Notes under the pieces: model-generated
The model's input: only the letters and a program-made list of their open reading frames with translations
The model's database searches: none
What the model was told of the DNA's origin: nothing
From: Warburgia ugandensis
Taxonomy: Eukaryota; Streptophyta; Magnoliopsida; Canellales; Canellaceae
Assembly (NCBI GenBank): GCA_035236585.1
Contig: CP141127.1
Coordinates: 48,312,001-48,376,000 of the forward strand
Direction: 5' to 3'
Length of the DNA: 64,000 bases
In this document: piece after piece, positions 24,095-35,163 of the stretch
Position numbering within the stretch: position 1 is the stretch's first letter
How the letters are laid out: each line of letters begins with the position of its first letter
Translations under genes and position numbers: made by a program

Positions 24095-24547
24095 TTATCG
24101 TACAGGGAGAAAATGTGCCATCTTGGTTAGTCGATTGATGATCGCCCATATCATATCATGTCCTTTAGATGTCTTAGGTAGCCCTAGGATGAAGTCCATC
24201 GTAACATGATCCCACTTCCATTCTGGTAGTTCAAGCGGTTGTAATAAGCCTGCTAGTCTCTGATGTTCCGCCTTAACTTGTTGACAAGTCAAGCACCTTG
24301 TTACAAATTCTCCTATGTCCCTTTTCATACCATTCCACCAAAAATATCGCTTCAAATCTTGATACATCTTTGTCCCACTAGGATGAACAGTGTACCTGCA
24401 TTGATGTGCCTCCTTCAAAATCTCTTGCCTTATTTCATCCTTGGCTGGTACTACTACTCTCCCTTTCATGCGAACACTATCATCCACTTCCTTGACAAAT
24501 CCTAGTTTTCCAACTAATGCTTGTATGTCAACATCATCTTTTTGCAT
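24095..24547 (-). pseudogene. E pol: integrase zinc-binding domain and core, first half
   Basis: 150 open codons. The N-terminal HHCC zinc site is visible as H (AHQCRYTVHPSG) and C..C (RCLTCQQVK), followed by WDHVTMDFILGLPKTSKGHD with the first catalytic Asp of the DDE triad. The motif normally reading 'VVDRLTKSAHF' is IINRLTKMAHFLPVR. Together with 23726-24067 this would be a near complete integrase apart from the breaks. Confidence 0.85.
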
Positions 24548-24805
24548 CTATTTAACTTTCTCATTAATAGTGGATTTTATTGTCAAATTTGCTATAAAAG
24601 ATCTCCCATGACCTATTTCAGGTATGCACTCTATCACCTCTTGTAATAACTTCTATCTTCCGAAATCTAAACTTGCACATATTACTTGTGTCTTTCTACT
24701 TAAGGCATCTGCTACGACATTAGCTTTCCCTAGATGGTAGTGGATGGAAAATTCGTAATCCTTCAAATACTCCATCCATCTCATCTGTCGCATGTTCAAA
24801 TCTTG

Positions 24806-25054
24806 TTATGTAAAGATGTACTTAAGACTTTTGTGATCTGTAAAAACCTCAATTTTTTCTCCATACAGATAGTGTCTCCAGATCTTTAAGGAAAAGACGA
24901 TAGCAGCTAGCTCTAGGTCATGGGTAGGGTAATTGACCTCATGCTTTTTCAATTGCCTAGAAGCATAGGCAATTACTTTTTCATTTTGCATAAGCACGCA
25001 GCCCAGCCCTTGTTGAGAAGCATCACTATGGATCTCAAATCCTCCACTGCCCAA
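24806..25054 (-). pseudogene. E pol: RNase H domain
   Basis: 82 codons: [19 protein letters not shown] with the first active-site Asp, then [20 protein letters not shown] with a Glu-to-Asp-like shift in the usual '[10 protein letters not shown]' motif, and [13 protein letters not shown]. This is the usual gypsy RNase H, linking RT (25093) to integrase (24547). The stretch 24548-24805 continues the connection region (for example MRWMEYLKD) with stops. Confidence 0.85.
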
Positions 25055-25092
25055 GGGTAGACTAAGTACTGGTGCAGTGGTTAGCCACCTCT

Positions 25093-25374
25093 TTAGCTCT
25101 TGAAACTCTCTTCGTATGCCTCATCCCACTCAAACGTCTTGTCTTTTCTCGTCAATTTAGTCAGGGGTAAGGCAATGCGTGAAAATCCTTTTATGAATCT
25201 CCGATAGTATCTTGTAAGTCCCAGAAAACTCCTTACCTCTGTTACCGTCTTAGGTACATTCCATTTCTCCACAGCCTCAACCTTTGCTCGGTCAACCGCA
25301 ATGTCATCTTTGGAAATAACATGAACTAGAAAATTCACTTTTTCCAACCAAAATTCACACTTACTAAATTTCAC
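25093..25374 (-). pseudogene. E pol: reverse transcriptase thumb and connection
   Basis: 93 codons: [20 protein letters not shown], then a [20 protein letters not shown] stretch and [20 protein letters not shown]. This segment follows the RT palm in all Ty3/gypsy elements. A stop or frameshift at about 25375-25408 separates it from the palm. Confidence 0.87.
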
Positions 25375-25408
25375 ATATAATTTGTGTCCAAAGTGTATTT
25401 AGTACCAC

Positions 25409-25759
25409 TCATAAATGTTCCTTACGGTCCTCAAGGGTTTCTAAGTAGACTAAAATATCATCCACAAATACTATAACAAATTTATTTATATAGGCTATGA
25501 ATACTTGATTCATAAGATCCATAAACGCGGCCGGTGCATTTGTCAGTCCAAAAGACATCACTCTAAACTCATAGTGTCCATATCTGGTTCTGAAGGCCGT
25601 CTTTGGAATGTCTTCTTCCCTAACCCTAAGTTGGTGACATCCAGACCTTAAATAGATTTTGGAAAAGACATGGGCTGACTGGAGCTGATCAAACAGGTCA
25701 TCAATATGGGGTAAAGGATATTTGTTTTTCACTATGACTCTACAACATTCGATAGTCAA
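25409..25759 (-). pseudogene. E pol: reverse transcriptase palm
   Basis: 116 codons with RT motifs: [65 protein letters not shown], and the active-site FVDDILVY near residue 100. The first catalytic Asp of motif A (usually FSKIDLRSG) is Tyr at residue 36, so this copy could not polymerise even if the frame were open. The preceding stretch (25760-25855), with the first RT motifs, is out of frame. Confidence 0.9.
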
Positions 25760-25855
25760 CGCAGAGTCTCATTGACCCATCCTTTTTCTTGACAAAAGGA
25801 CTGGCACTCCCCAAGGAGATACACTAGGTCTGATGAACCCTTTGTTTAGCAACTC

Positions 25856-26131
25856 TTACAACTGGGTCTTCAGCTCCTTTAACTCTGCTGGAGCCATCCA
25901 ATAGGGTGCCTTCAATATGGGGGTTGTGCTAGGTATCAGGTCAATAGTAAAATCTATCTCTCTCTTTGGTGGTAACCTTGGTAAGTCTTTAGGAAAAAAA
26001 TTTAGGAATTCACTAACCACATCTACCTCCTCTAACTTAGGCTTCACGACTTCAGTGACTTCTATCTTAGCCAAAAAGAAGGACACCCCTGAGCAATGTG
26101 CTTTGTTGCTTTTATAGCAAAAATAACACAT
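25856..26131 (-). pseudogene. E pol: linker between protease and RT
   Basis: 91 codons. It includes EVVSEFLNFFPKDLPRLPPK-like and EIDFTIDLIPSTTPILKAPY segments followed by MAPAELKELKTQL. These match the region that leads from protease into RT in Tekay/Del pol (usual form 'LPPDREIEF.IDL.PGT.PIS..PYRMAPAEL'). It overlaps the protease tail at 26062-26131 in another frame. Confidence 0.8.
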
Positions 26132-26480
26132 GCTCCTGCGTAACCTCTCCTCCCTTGTAAGGAGACCACTCTCCCTCCAAGAAGGTGAAAAATAATCTTC
26201 TTCTTTTGATAATCACTTGATGGATAATATGAGGCTAACCAGTCCATCCCAAGGATGACGTCAAAATCTATCATATCTAGGTGGATTAGGTCGACGATCA
26301 TATGGTTGCCCTCGACTACAATTGGAACATCCTGGAGATATGTTTGTGTGGAAATTGACTTGCCTATGGGTGTCATGACTTCTAAGGGGAAGTCTAAGTC
26401 TCAAACTATAATATCAGTGGAAGAGGCAAACTCTCAAGATATGAAGGAATGAGTAGAACCAGTGTCAAACAATACCTTGG
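26062..26480 (-). pseudogene. E pol: aspartic protease
   Basis: The catalytic FDTGSTHSFIS motif is at about 26469-26437 and is followed at once by a stop codon. The rest is open from 26376: a flap-side region, then DFDVILGMDWLASYYPSSDY, the C-terminal hallmark of gypsy retropepsins. The motif residues are intact, but the frame is broken just after them. Confidence 0.85.
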
Positions 26481-26559
26481 AACGTCTATCACAGATATGA
26501 AGCGTACCTTCTACTACGGCATTGGATGCTTGCACCTGTCCTGAGGTGATGGCGAATAC

Positions 26560-26757
26560 TCATCCTTGACTTCGAGGAATGTGATTCTCCTTATGTTCCT
26601 CCTCCCTCTTCTTCTTAGGGCAATTCCTAGCTATATGTCCTATCTCACCACAGTTGAAACACAAAAAATGGGGAAGGGTACATGGCCTGCCTGAGTGATA
26701 TCTGTTGCATCTAAGGCATCTTTTGGGTTCTGGTCTCCTTCCTTTATGGTCTAACAA
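26560..26757 (-). pseudogene. E gag: nucleocapsid zinc knuckle
   Basis: 65 codons containing CFNCGEIGHIARNC, a perfect C-X2-C-X4-H-X4-C zinc knuckle that binds element RNA during packaging. A basic stretch PKKKREEEHK follows. An extra C..C...H..RPC arrangement upstream (RCLRCNRYHSGRPC) is also typical of Tekay-type gag. Confidence 0.9.
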
Positions 26758-26851
26758 TCTTATGTGTGGGTGTTAGGATCCAAAAGGTTGGATGGGTCTT
26801 TTGCCTTTATTGTGTTTTCCCCACATTGTTGTTCTTCGCATCCCTAGCAGC

Positions 26852-27568
26852 TTATGTCCTTTGAAAATCCTTTTCAAAGAGAGACGCCATTTCCACTGCC
26901 TTTGCTACAGTGGTTGGTTGGAACCCTATCACTTGGTTCCTGAGGCTAGGGTGTAACCCATCAACAAACTTTTCTGCAACGTCTTCCTCAGTGGAGCAAG
27001 CATTGGGTGCGAATCTTCGAAGACTTATGAACCTATTTTCAAACTGTTGCATGGAGAGGTTGCCTTGTTCTAGGTTCATAAATTCCTTCTCCTTCTATTT
27101 TTGCACATGGCAGAGATAGTACTTCTCATTAAATACTAATTTGAATTCTTCCCAGGGTATAACGTCGTGATCTCCAAAGTACATTCTTTTGGCCATTTCC
27201 CACCAAAAGCCTGATTCGCCTTTTAGTATGAAACTAGCCATGGCAACCTTTCTATCCTCTGGGATTCTCATGGCCTTAAATAACTTCTCAATGTCAAAGA
27301 TCCATTTCTCGGCTATCGCTAAATCATCTTCTCCTGAGAATGATGAGGCCATTTTTTGAAATCGTTCAAGTTGAGACTCTGTCCTATTAGCAATTCTTTC
27401 TGGAGAAGAGGCCCTTGCCATGGGTGCTTGTGGTTGGTTATGCATTAACTGCCCTATGTGTTGCATGAATAGTTGAAAGGCTCCAGCCATTCCATTCCCA
27501 GATATAGATGAATCAGCTGGAGGGTTAACAGGTCTTGGGGCTGCACCTCCTCTTCTTCTTGGTGGCAT
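26852..27568 (-). pseudogene. E gag: capsid region
   Basis: Two open blocks, 27568-27095 (157 codons) and 27079-26852 (75 codons), separated by a stop near 27090. The start MPPRRRGGAAPRPVNPPA is the Tekay/Del gag opening. It is followed by a Q/A-rich stretch and by capsid core motifs: FQKMASSFSGEDDLAIAEKW, LKGESGFWWEMAKR, WEEFKLVFNEKYY, then MQQFENRFISLRRFAPNACS and EKFVDGLHPSLR. I chose the ATG at 27568 because upstream DNA is the short leader after the primer site. Confidence 0.9.
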
Positions 27569-27689
27569 CTATGTTACAAGGCCAATACCTACCTTTAAGG
27601 GACTCTATCAAGCTATCCTATCGGTTTGCCTATTGATGTAACTTGATTATAAGTCTTTACTTCATAACTAGGCTATGAATAACATGAAA

Positions 27690-27706
27690 CCTGGGCTCTG
27701 ATACCA
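27690..27706 (-). other. Primer binding site of element E (tRNA-iMet)
   Basis: On the minus strand TGGTATCAGAGCCCAGG, complementary to the 3' end of initiator tRNA-Met for the first 13 bases. It lies two bases inside the 5' LTR end (27709). A similar site is at 56728-56745. Confidence 0.9.
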
Positions 27707-30117
27707 ACTGTGACGACTTGGGATTTTAGGATATAGTTTTTATAATAAACAATGATATCGATCTCTATTTTAAAATAATTTATGCAAAAGAATGCAAAGA
27801 AGTTTTCCTTTTTATGTAAAATTTTTGTGTGAAAACCCCAAGCATCATTAACAAATCACGGTGAACAAATAATGCATAAGGCCATGAAACTTTTTGGAAA
27901 AACATATAAATGAATAACTACTAATCCCAAGATTGTTAATCACAGCCCAAGTCACAAATAAGCACTTATAACCAAGTTTACATCAAATACAAAAAGGGTT
28001 AATATGAACCTTACCTATGCTTTCTTGATTGTAGCCCTAACGTTCTTTGATGTCCCTTCTAAGTATACTTTGTTTGATCTAGAAAAATGATGGATTGGGT
28101 TGAGTATTTCATCATACTCAGTAGGCAACCAGATACTACCATTTTTAAAACACGGCATGTAACATACAAAATCCAAAGAGCTTGCATGTAAAACTTCAGT
28201 AATGCCTGTTTTGAATAAATATGCATATGTATGCATAGAATGTAAGTAATGCCATCTAAAGAATCCTTTACTAGACTTCAATATGCAACAATAGAGATAT
28301 GACTAAGTTTAGAAAATCGAAATCAATTGGAAATCAATAGATCCAAGACATGAGATCTCAGCAACACGTCAAATCAACAAGTCATATATAATGATCATGA
28401 AATACTTAAAATAGTCCTCATCCGAGGCGAATGATTGCATCATAAAATAACAAGCACACGGTCTCAAGCCAACTAGTCACAAGTACTCATTTACGACCAT
28501 CTCAATGTTATATGCATATCAATACAACTAAAATCATAGGGCCCACTATGCTCATGACCAGAACACCTCTGAATCGTGTGTCTCCAGTATTTAGAGACTA
28601 GTCCACCATAGCCTCGACGGCAACTATGGATATGTCCCCGAAAGGGTGCCATGACACCTCCAGTGGTTGTCCCTATTTACCACAACAGTCAGGGAAGGGA
28701 CAATGTCATTCTTTATAGCGATACCATCTGCCTTTTTGGTGGTAGAGGCTGGGAGGCCAACACTGTACATCACAACCTCTCAGTATAGTGCCCACTAGGC
28801 TCAATAGCCCAAAAAGCATATACAGATAAATCCAAATCTCAATCATCAAAATCTTGCAATTTATGCATTTGTTCTCAAAACATGCAAGCAATGCATAAAA
28901 TCTGCTCATACTAGTATCGTATTCAATGCCATAAATCTGTAAGCTCATATAAAACATTGTATCCCAAAAGCATACTCAATACAGTGATAGATGCAAGTGC
29001 ATCAAGGACATAAATCATGAAGACAAGTTTGCATATGCGTATAAGAACAACATGTCTCAAAACACATACTACATGTGACAATAGAAGTAGGTAAATCACT
29101 TAGAGTTTGGATGCATTTGAAAAACTTAGTATCAGACTACCTACCTTGATTGTCGTCACTTAGCTCGTGTCCTTGTTTAATTCGAGTCCTAGAGTACCTT
29201 TATGGGGTCATGTATGTCATTCAAACATAAAATCCAATCATGATTTCTAAATTCACTGGTTAATGGCTAGATCTATATGATTTGGGTTTTCTATATTTGA
29301 TTTACATAATTCTTGGTTCAATCTTGGACTAAGAATGTCCTAAGGCCTCATTAGATCTATCCTTAAGGTCTGGCCATAGTTGATCTTGTGGATTCATAAG
29401 ATCTCTATGGTTTTTAGGCTATAGTCACCCTAAATAGTCTCTTGATCCTAAATGTTATTATATAATTAGATCTATGTTAAAATTACGGACGCAACGGTTC
29501 TTTCGGATCGTCGATCGGAGTTATATAGCTTCCTTAATTGCATTTTCTAGCTCCACGTATCAACAAACAAACCAGGATTGTCCGCGTAGGGCTCGCACGT
29601 CACGGTTCCCATGACTCGTGTGCATCACGTCGAATAGCGACCGCATTCGCACGAGTGCGCATGCCCGAACGATGCACTATAAAGCGCGTCCCAGATGGCG
29701 TCACGCAGATGCATCTTCGATGTGGGTGCAAAGCATCTCGGCTCCCTAGCTCCCAGGATGGCCCGTGCATCCCGGTCGATCCTTACCCACTCCCACACAT
29801 AGCGAGTGCCTAAAGACCACCCCAAGGATCGCACCTAAGGCACACGTCATGCACAGTGTCCCTGTGTCATCTATGATGGGTCTGGTTCTGAACTCGTCTT
29901 CCTCCGGCGATTTCCAGCCAAAAAACTACTAGATCTGGTTAGGATCTAAGGGAAAAGGGAGAGGAAAGAGAGAGGAGTGGGGAGAGAATCATACCTGGAA
30001 AACTCTCCTTGTCGCCTGATCCGAGGCTTCAAATAGAGTTGCAACCCTTATTGCTAGACCTGGTTTTGGCATCGTTTGGAGTGGAGAAAACTTGGTTTGG
30101 AAGAGGGGGATGGAGGG

Positions 30118-30125
30118 GTTTTATA
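30118..30125 (-). promoter_or_regulatory. TATA box of E 5' LTR
   Basis: TATAAAAC on the minus strand. C3 is inserted between this site and the LTR start, so the promoter-proximal U3 is now about 4.6 kb away from it. Confidence 0.55.
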
Positions 30126-30844
30126 GGGAGGGAAGGCGGTGCTGCCCAATGGAAGTGCTGCCATTTTTTTCAGTGCCACACTGCAAGAGCAGTGCTACGT
30201 GACAGCTGGGAGCAATGGTAGTGGAAAGGTCGATGGAGAAGAAGAGGGGTGTCGTTGTAATAACCCCAATTTTTGTAAATTGATTTAGAAAAATCAATAA
30301 AGTTTGAGTTTCAGATATTTCGGGCTGAAATATTATGGTTATTTAAAATATACTTTTTATAAAAGTAAAATCAAATCATAAGATATGTAAAATTGAAATT
30401 AAACTTAGCAAACCCTTCAAAATGACTGTAAGCACTACAAATTTTGAATTCGGATGAGAAATCCATAAGTTTTTCATTTCTTGGACAAAAGGGGTAAAAT
30501 AGTAATTTTACCCAAAAATCAAAATATGAAACATCAAAATTTAGAATGTACTGAGAAATACAAATCCAATGCCACTAAGTACACTCAAATCCGAGATCAT
30601 GGGAATAAAACCCAAAATTTTATGCATAAAGGGCAAAACGGACTTTTTACACCATGTGGGGCCCACATGGGGACCACCACGTCCCCAACAACCAATTTGA
30701 TCAGAATCCCATGTGAAACATGGGTCAACAAAGATCAGCTAGTCATGGGTAAGAAAAATTAGGCATGGGAGCATTGAAGACTTTCATGCCATTTTATATT
30801 AAAAAAATAACATATTATAATCATGGAAAAAGACCCAAAATGCC

Positions 30845-30852
30845 TATAAATA
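30845..30852 (+). promoter_or_regulatory. TATA box of LTR C3
   Basis: TATAAATA, 589 bp from the LTR start, in 'aatgcctataaatacaacc'. Confidence 0.6.
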
Positions 30853-32058
30853 CAACCCCAAAAATCCTCATAAAATCCCCAAGAAATTCTTTTCAATCTC
30901 TTTGAAAAATTAGATCTAGATCCCTCCCCAAAAATCCAAAATTTCCAAGAGTTAGATCTCTTTTCAACTTGTTTTTCTTTTTAGATTGGAACAAGAGACC
31001 TAAAATCAATTAGGCACTCTGTTCTAGATCTAATTTGATCAATTTCGCCATCCAAAACATCCCAACATATCTATTCTACAAAACCCCCAAAGAAACTTCA
31101 AGATCCAACGGTTCCAACAAAGGATATTTGCAAGAAAGGTAGATTTTGGGGTATATCTTCATCAACAAGGTATTTTTTAAATTGGGCATATAAATGAGGT
31201 TTTCTCTCCAATCAAGTAAGTGGAAATCCTTTTCATAGATTTTTAGTATTTTTTTATGTAATTTTTATTTTACTGTAATTAATTTTGGTAATAAAAAGGT
31301 AAAAATAAAGTAAACAATAGAACTCTTAATTCATGATGATGGAGTGCTCAGATGAAAAATCTGACTCCGCCAATCAATCTAGAATGGTACAAAACCCCTA
31401 GGATAGAAGTTTTGGAAAGATCTGAGCAATTTTGGACCCTCAATTGAGGGAGATTAATTCTAGTAGGCCTAGATCAAATCTGGACCCTAGGAACGGCTAA
31501 AAACTTCAATTTAAGATTGTGGAGTCATATGAACTCCAAATTGAGATAAAAAAGAAGCTATGGAAAGCTTGTAATGTCTAGTTTCTAATGAATTCATAAT
31601 ATTTCTAAAATTTATTTATGTATTTTTCTGTATTTTGGAAATAAGTGTTCAATTTCTAAGATCTTCAAGATTTGAGGTGATCAGATCTTGGAAATTTATT
31701 TTAGAGATGATATAATAATGTAATAAAGTAATATCTATGGTTAATTTAGACAGATCTTGGATAAAATAGGGGATCTACCCTTTGTGGTAGAAAAACCCTA
31801 AAAAAAAATACACAAAGGGACCCACTTGATCAATGAGATCAAGTATGATCAGATCCTTGGGATGGATTAAAGGGATGATATTATGGTGGAATCCAGTTAG
31901 ATCATGGAGGAAATGTGACAAAATCAAGTGGATATGATTTTTGGATCTTAATGAATTAAAAGCCCTAAAGGTAATTAAAACCCTTAATCTAAAGGAAAAC
32001 ACTTAAGATCTAATGGATGGATCATATTTAAAGGTTTATAATAATCTTAATAAAATTA

Positions 32059-32164
32059 TTTTAATTGTCTTTTATTGGATATAGAAGTGTAAATGTGATT
32101 TATGTTTTAAGTTTTAATTGTCTTTTATTGGATATAGAAGTATAAATGTGATTTATGTTCTAAG
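32059..32164 (+). repeat. 53-bp tandem duplication within C3
   Basis: Two adjacent units, 32059-32111 and 32112-32164, each beginning 'ttttaattgtcttttattgg'. They differ at about two positions. Private to this copy in the window. Confidence 0.85.
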
Positions 32165-32806
32165 TTAGAAAGCATGATAGTGTAATCTTTAAATTTTAGT
32201 ATGATATGCCCTAAATGAGTAATTGGTTAGTAGATTTGATTATCTTAGGATCATGTTAGTGTAAATTAGGATTTAAACATGATTTCATTATAATAGAAGA
32301 TGCGTTTCATAACTTAGGATCATGTTAGTTTTACTTCACTAGCTTAAGTTACATTCATAGGAAGAATGTTAGTATATAGTTGTTAAACTTATATTTGATT
32401 TATGCTTTCAAGTTAATGATTTACTTATTGTCAAATTTTATTCAATTGTTAAGATACAAGGAGCATAAATCACCAAAAATGTAAACTAATGAAATATAGA
32501 AATTCATAGACAACTAAGATGAATGAATGATTTTGACTTAATAAGGGCTATAGTTAGTAGGACAATATAAGGAATGATTTATCATTTCCTTGGCCCAAAG
32601 TAGGAAAATAATAAACATCCATGGATGACATCGTGCATATCCATGGAAATTAATTAAAATCAATTAGAGAAGGGACTTGAGGTAAAGAGCTCATAGGAAC
32701 CTTGTCAAAGGTTGAGCTAGTACCACTCCAGTGGACTCTGAACATTGTGGTTATAGGGGCTATACAAGAGCCAAGTACTTTTCCCTCACCTCCCATTGAC
32801 GTAAGA

Positions 32807-32822
32807 GAGGTCTAAACGCCTC
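32807..32822 (+). other. Conserved GAGG/CCTC stem-loop (C3 copy)
   Basis: GAGGTCTAAACGCCTC. The surrounding 300 bp (about 32590-32900) is the best match to the Athila-A leader at about 35600-36000. Confidence 0.6.
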
Positions 32823-35163
32823 CTTACATGAGGGTTGTATTATCCACTTTTTGAGCAGACTTTAACTGGTAAGTACTGGTCATCCTGAAATAAGGAGTTG
32901 TCTAGTGATAGGAAGAAATAAATTATCTTCAACCAAGTAAGACACTAACTGGTTGAATAATAATAATAAGAGCATAAAAGGTTAGTAAATTACCTAACCC
33001 TAATAAAAACAGTAAGTAAGATAAGGACAATCAAGCAAGATCCATTAGATCTTGGATGATCAAGAACAATAAGAATAAGAACACTATATTGTACTTAGTA
33101 TGTATGTTTAGTAGTATACTTGTTATAGTTCATTAGATTAGATAATCCAAACCCTTGATCAAAGGTTATTCAAGGAAGAAAACCAAGATCATCCTCCGTA
33201 GGGATGATCCAAGAACTGAACTTAGATCAAAGAAGAACTAGATGATAGAAGATCTAGGACCTTGATCTTTATCAACATGTGTAGATTGTCAATCAAAGGA
33301 TCTATGAAAGATCAAGATCAAGGAGATGAACATACAAAGACTTAGAGATAGAAAAATACTTAGATATGAATGATCTAAAGATCATTCTAAACATCAGATC
33401 TAGTGATCAATAGGATTATTCATAATTTATATATTGACAATATGTATGGATGTACAGATTACATACATCGGTCAGGATCATGGAAGATTGGGGAAAAGAG
33501 ATCAATCCTTAAAGGTAGGAGGATTTGATGAATGCATTTACATGAGATATTCATGATTGTACTCATGATCTTATGTTGACAAGAGTAATGATAATACTTG
33601 TAGTAAATCTCTTGAAAACCTTATGATCCAACCAAACACATATAAGATGGTTAAGGACTAAACTATAAGTGAATAGGGAACTAGAAAATATTTCAGCCTT
33701 AAGTAAACAGACATATGGTCTGATATATATGAAATATATTTTACATACAAGCTTGGAGGCTTGTGAGTTTGTTTTAATAGGCATGAGCCTAGGGGATGCT
33801 ATTGCTAGAGGAGTTATCAGGGTTTGGCCACCTGCTCCATGAAATTTGATGATATGATGATACCTTGCCCAATGAGAGGCTGAAAGTCGGGTGGTGGCAA
33901 TTATGGGAAGGCCACCACTATGAAAGTCTTGCCCCCCCATACGGGCAGTGACATAATATTTTCCACCGTGGTATCAGTGGTGAACAGGGCAGTTATCCGA
34001 GCGCGCTAGTATGGATCAGACTGCAGCATAGCAACCTTTCTGATTATTTTGCACTATGATGCATATGGGAATAGGCATAGTGAAATGCCTTATGTTATAG
34101 CATTATGAAATGCTAGGTAATTGTATATTACCAATGTTTCCCAAGAAGGAAAATTCCTAGTATGAGATTAGCTATAATACGAAATTCTCAAAATGAAGAG
34201 TATTGATCAGCTTAGTTGGGAGTGATATTTGACTATTTTCACGAATTTAACTGGTTTACCCATGAAGGGTATGCATGTATATAGATATACATAACTTACA
34301 AAGTACATAATATGTTTAAGGATAATGAGATTATGAAGTATTGGAATTACATTGTCAATTATTATGTTTCTTGAATCCCCTACCAAGCATTGCTTGCTGA
34401 GATATTGTACTTGTTGCAATATCTTAGATTCAGGGAAGGAGAGTTAGGAGCTGAAGACTATAAAAGACTTGAAGAAAATAATCTTCAAGGTATACCCTTG
34501 AAGACATGTATTTTTATTTGTTGAGAGTTTTATTGTATGGTGAGCTTGAGTTTTGGATTATGTAATTTGGACAAGTATTGTACTAGATTTGACTGTACTG
34601 TGAACCACTGGATGGATCCTCGAGTTTAATAAAAGTATATTCCTTCAATGGAATTTTATTTTGTACACAAATTGTACTTATGTTATGTATAAAGTGGTGA
34701 CTTGGGTTTTCAAAACAAGTTCTAAAGAAAAGAATTTCTGCTGCTTTGTTTTGCGAAAATTTTTTACACTCTTAAGGGCCCTGCCTTTCAAAATACTATA
34801 CAAATCATGTTTTCAAAAACCCAGGTCGTCACAATCGTTATCAAAACAACCCCCTATGTTTTTGAGCCATTCGCGCTTAAATTCATTTTACAAAAATACC
34901 CTCAATCTTCAAAAGCCCATAACTTTGTCATATGAACTCCGTTTTTAGCGTTCTTTGAGGCATTGGATTCCATTTCGAGTGTAAAATCTAATGGTACTAA
35001 TTTTTCTCACATATTCCTATGTTTCATATTTTAATTGAAATTAAACATCTAATCCCCTAGTTATATCATTAAACATATATGAATTTTCAAAATAAACAAT
35101 TTATTGATGGTGGTCATATAAGTGATGCAAAATATCTTCAAATTTTTGAGGCATTACAATTTG

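Larger units (their letters stand above)
30256..34833 (+). mobile_element. Solo LTR C3 (gypsy family C, 4578 bp)
   Basis: Starts TGTAATAACCCC and ends CCCAGGTCGTCACA. Flanks are GTCGT (30251-30255) and ATCGT (34834-34838): a 5-bp duplication with one later change. The empty site is seen in the 3' LTR of E near 22790 ('ggggtgttgttatcaaaac'). It is collinear with C2 over its whole length. It contains a 53-bp tandem duplication at 32059-32164 absent from C2. There is no internal region. Confidence 0.92.
20273..35158 (-). mobile_element. Full-length gypsy element E (Tekay/Del-like), with solo LTR C3 in its 5' LTR
   Basis: Complete element on the minus strand: 5' LTR 27709-35158, primer site 27690-27706, gag-pol 27568-23118, polypurine tract about 23114-23130, and 3' LTR 20273-23113. 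A perfect 5-bp duplication ATTTG lies at 20268-20272 and 35159-35163. The gene order gag, protease, RT, RNase H, integrase is that of Ty3/gypsy. A gag opening of the MPPRRRGG type, a tRNA-iMet primer, LTRs near 2.8 kb and an LWRN..IEE.TWE-like tail after integrase suggest the Tekay/Del chromovirus lineage. All genes are disrupted. A 200-bp LTR stretch compared by eye differs at roughly 7% of positions, mostly transitions, so the insertion is not recent. Confidence 0.93.
27709..35158 (-). repeat. 5' LTR of element E, split by solo LTR C3
   Basis: Pieces 27709-30255 and 34834-35158 together make 2867 bp after removing C3 and one duplication copy, near the 2841 bp of the 3' LTR. The LTR starts at 35158 (TGTAATGCC on the minus strand) next to the ATTTG duplication and ends at 27709 beside the primer site. 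TATA box 30118-30125. CpG-rich leader about 29540-29880. Confidence 0.92.

Noticed and set aside
33563-33940. 125-codon minus-strand ORF in C3
   Set aside because: It is in LTR DNA. The equivalent stretch in C2 is not open, and no motif is visible.
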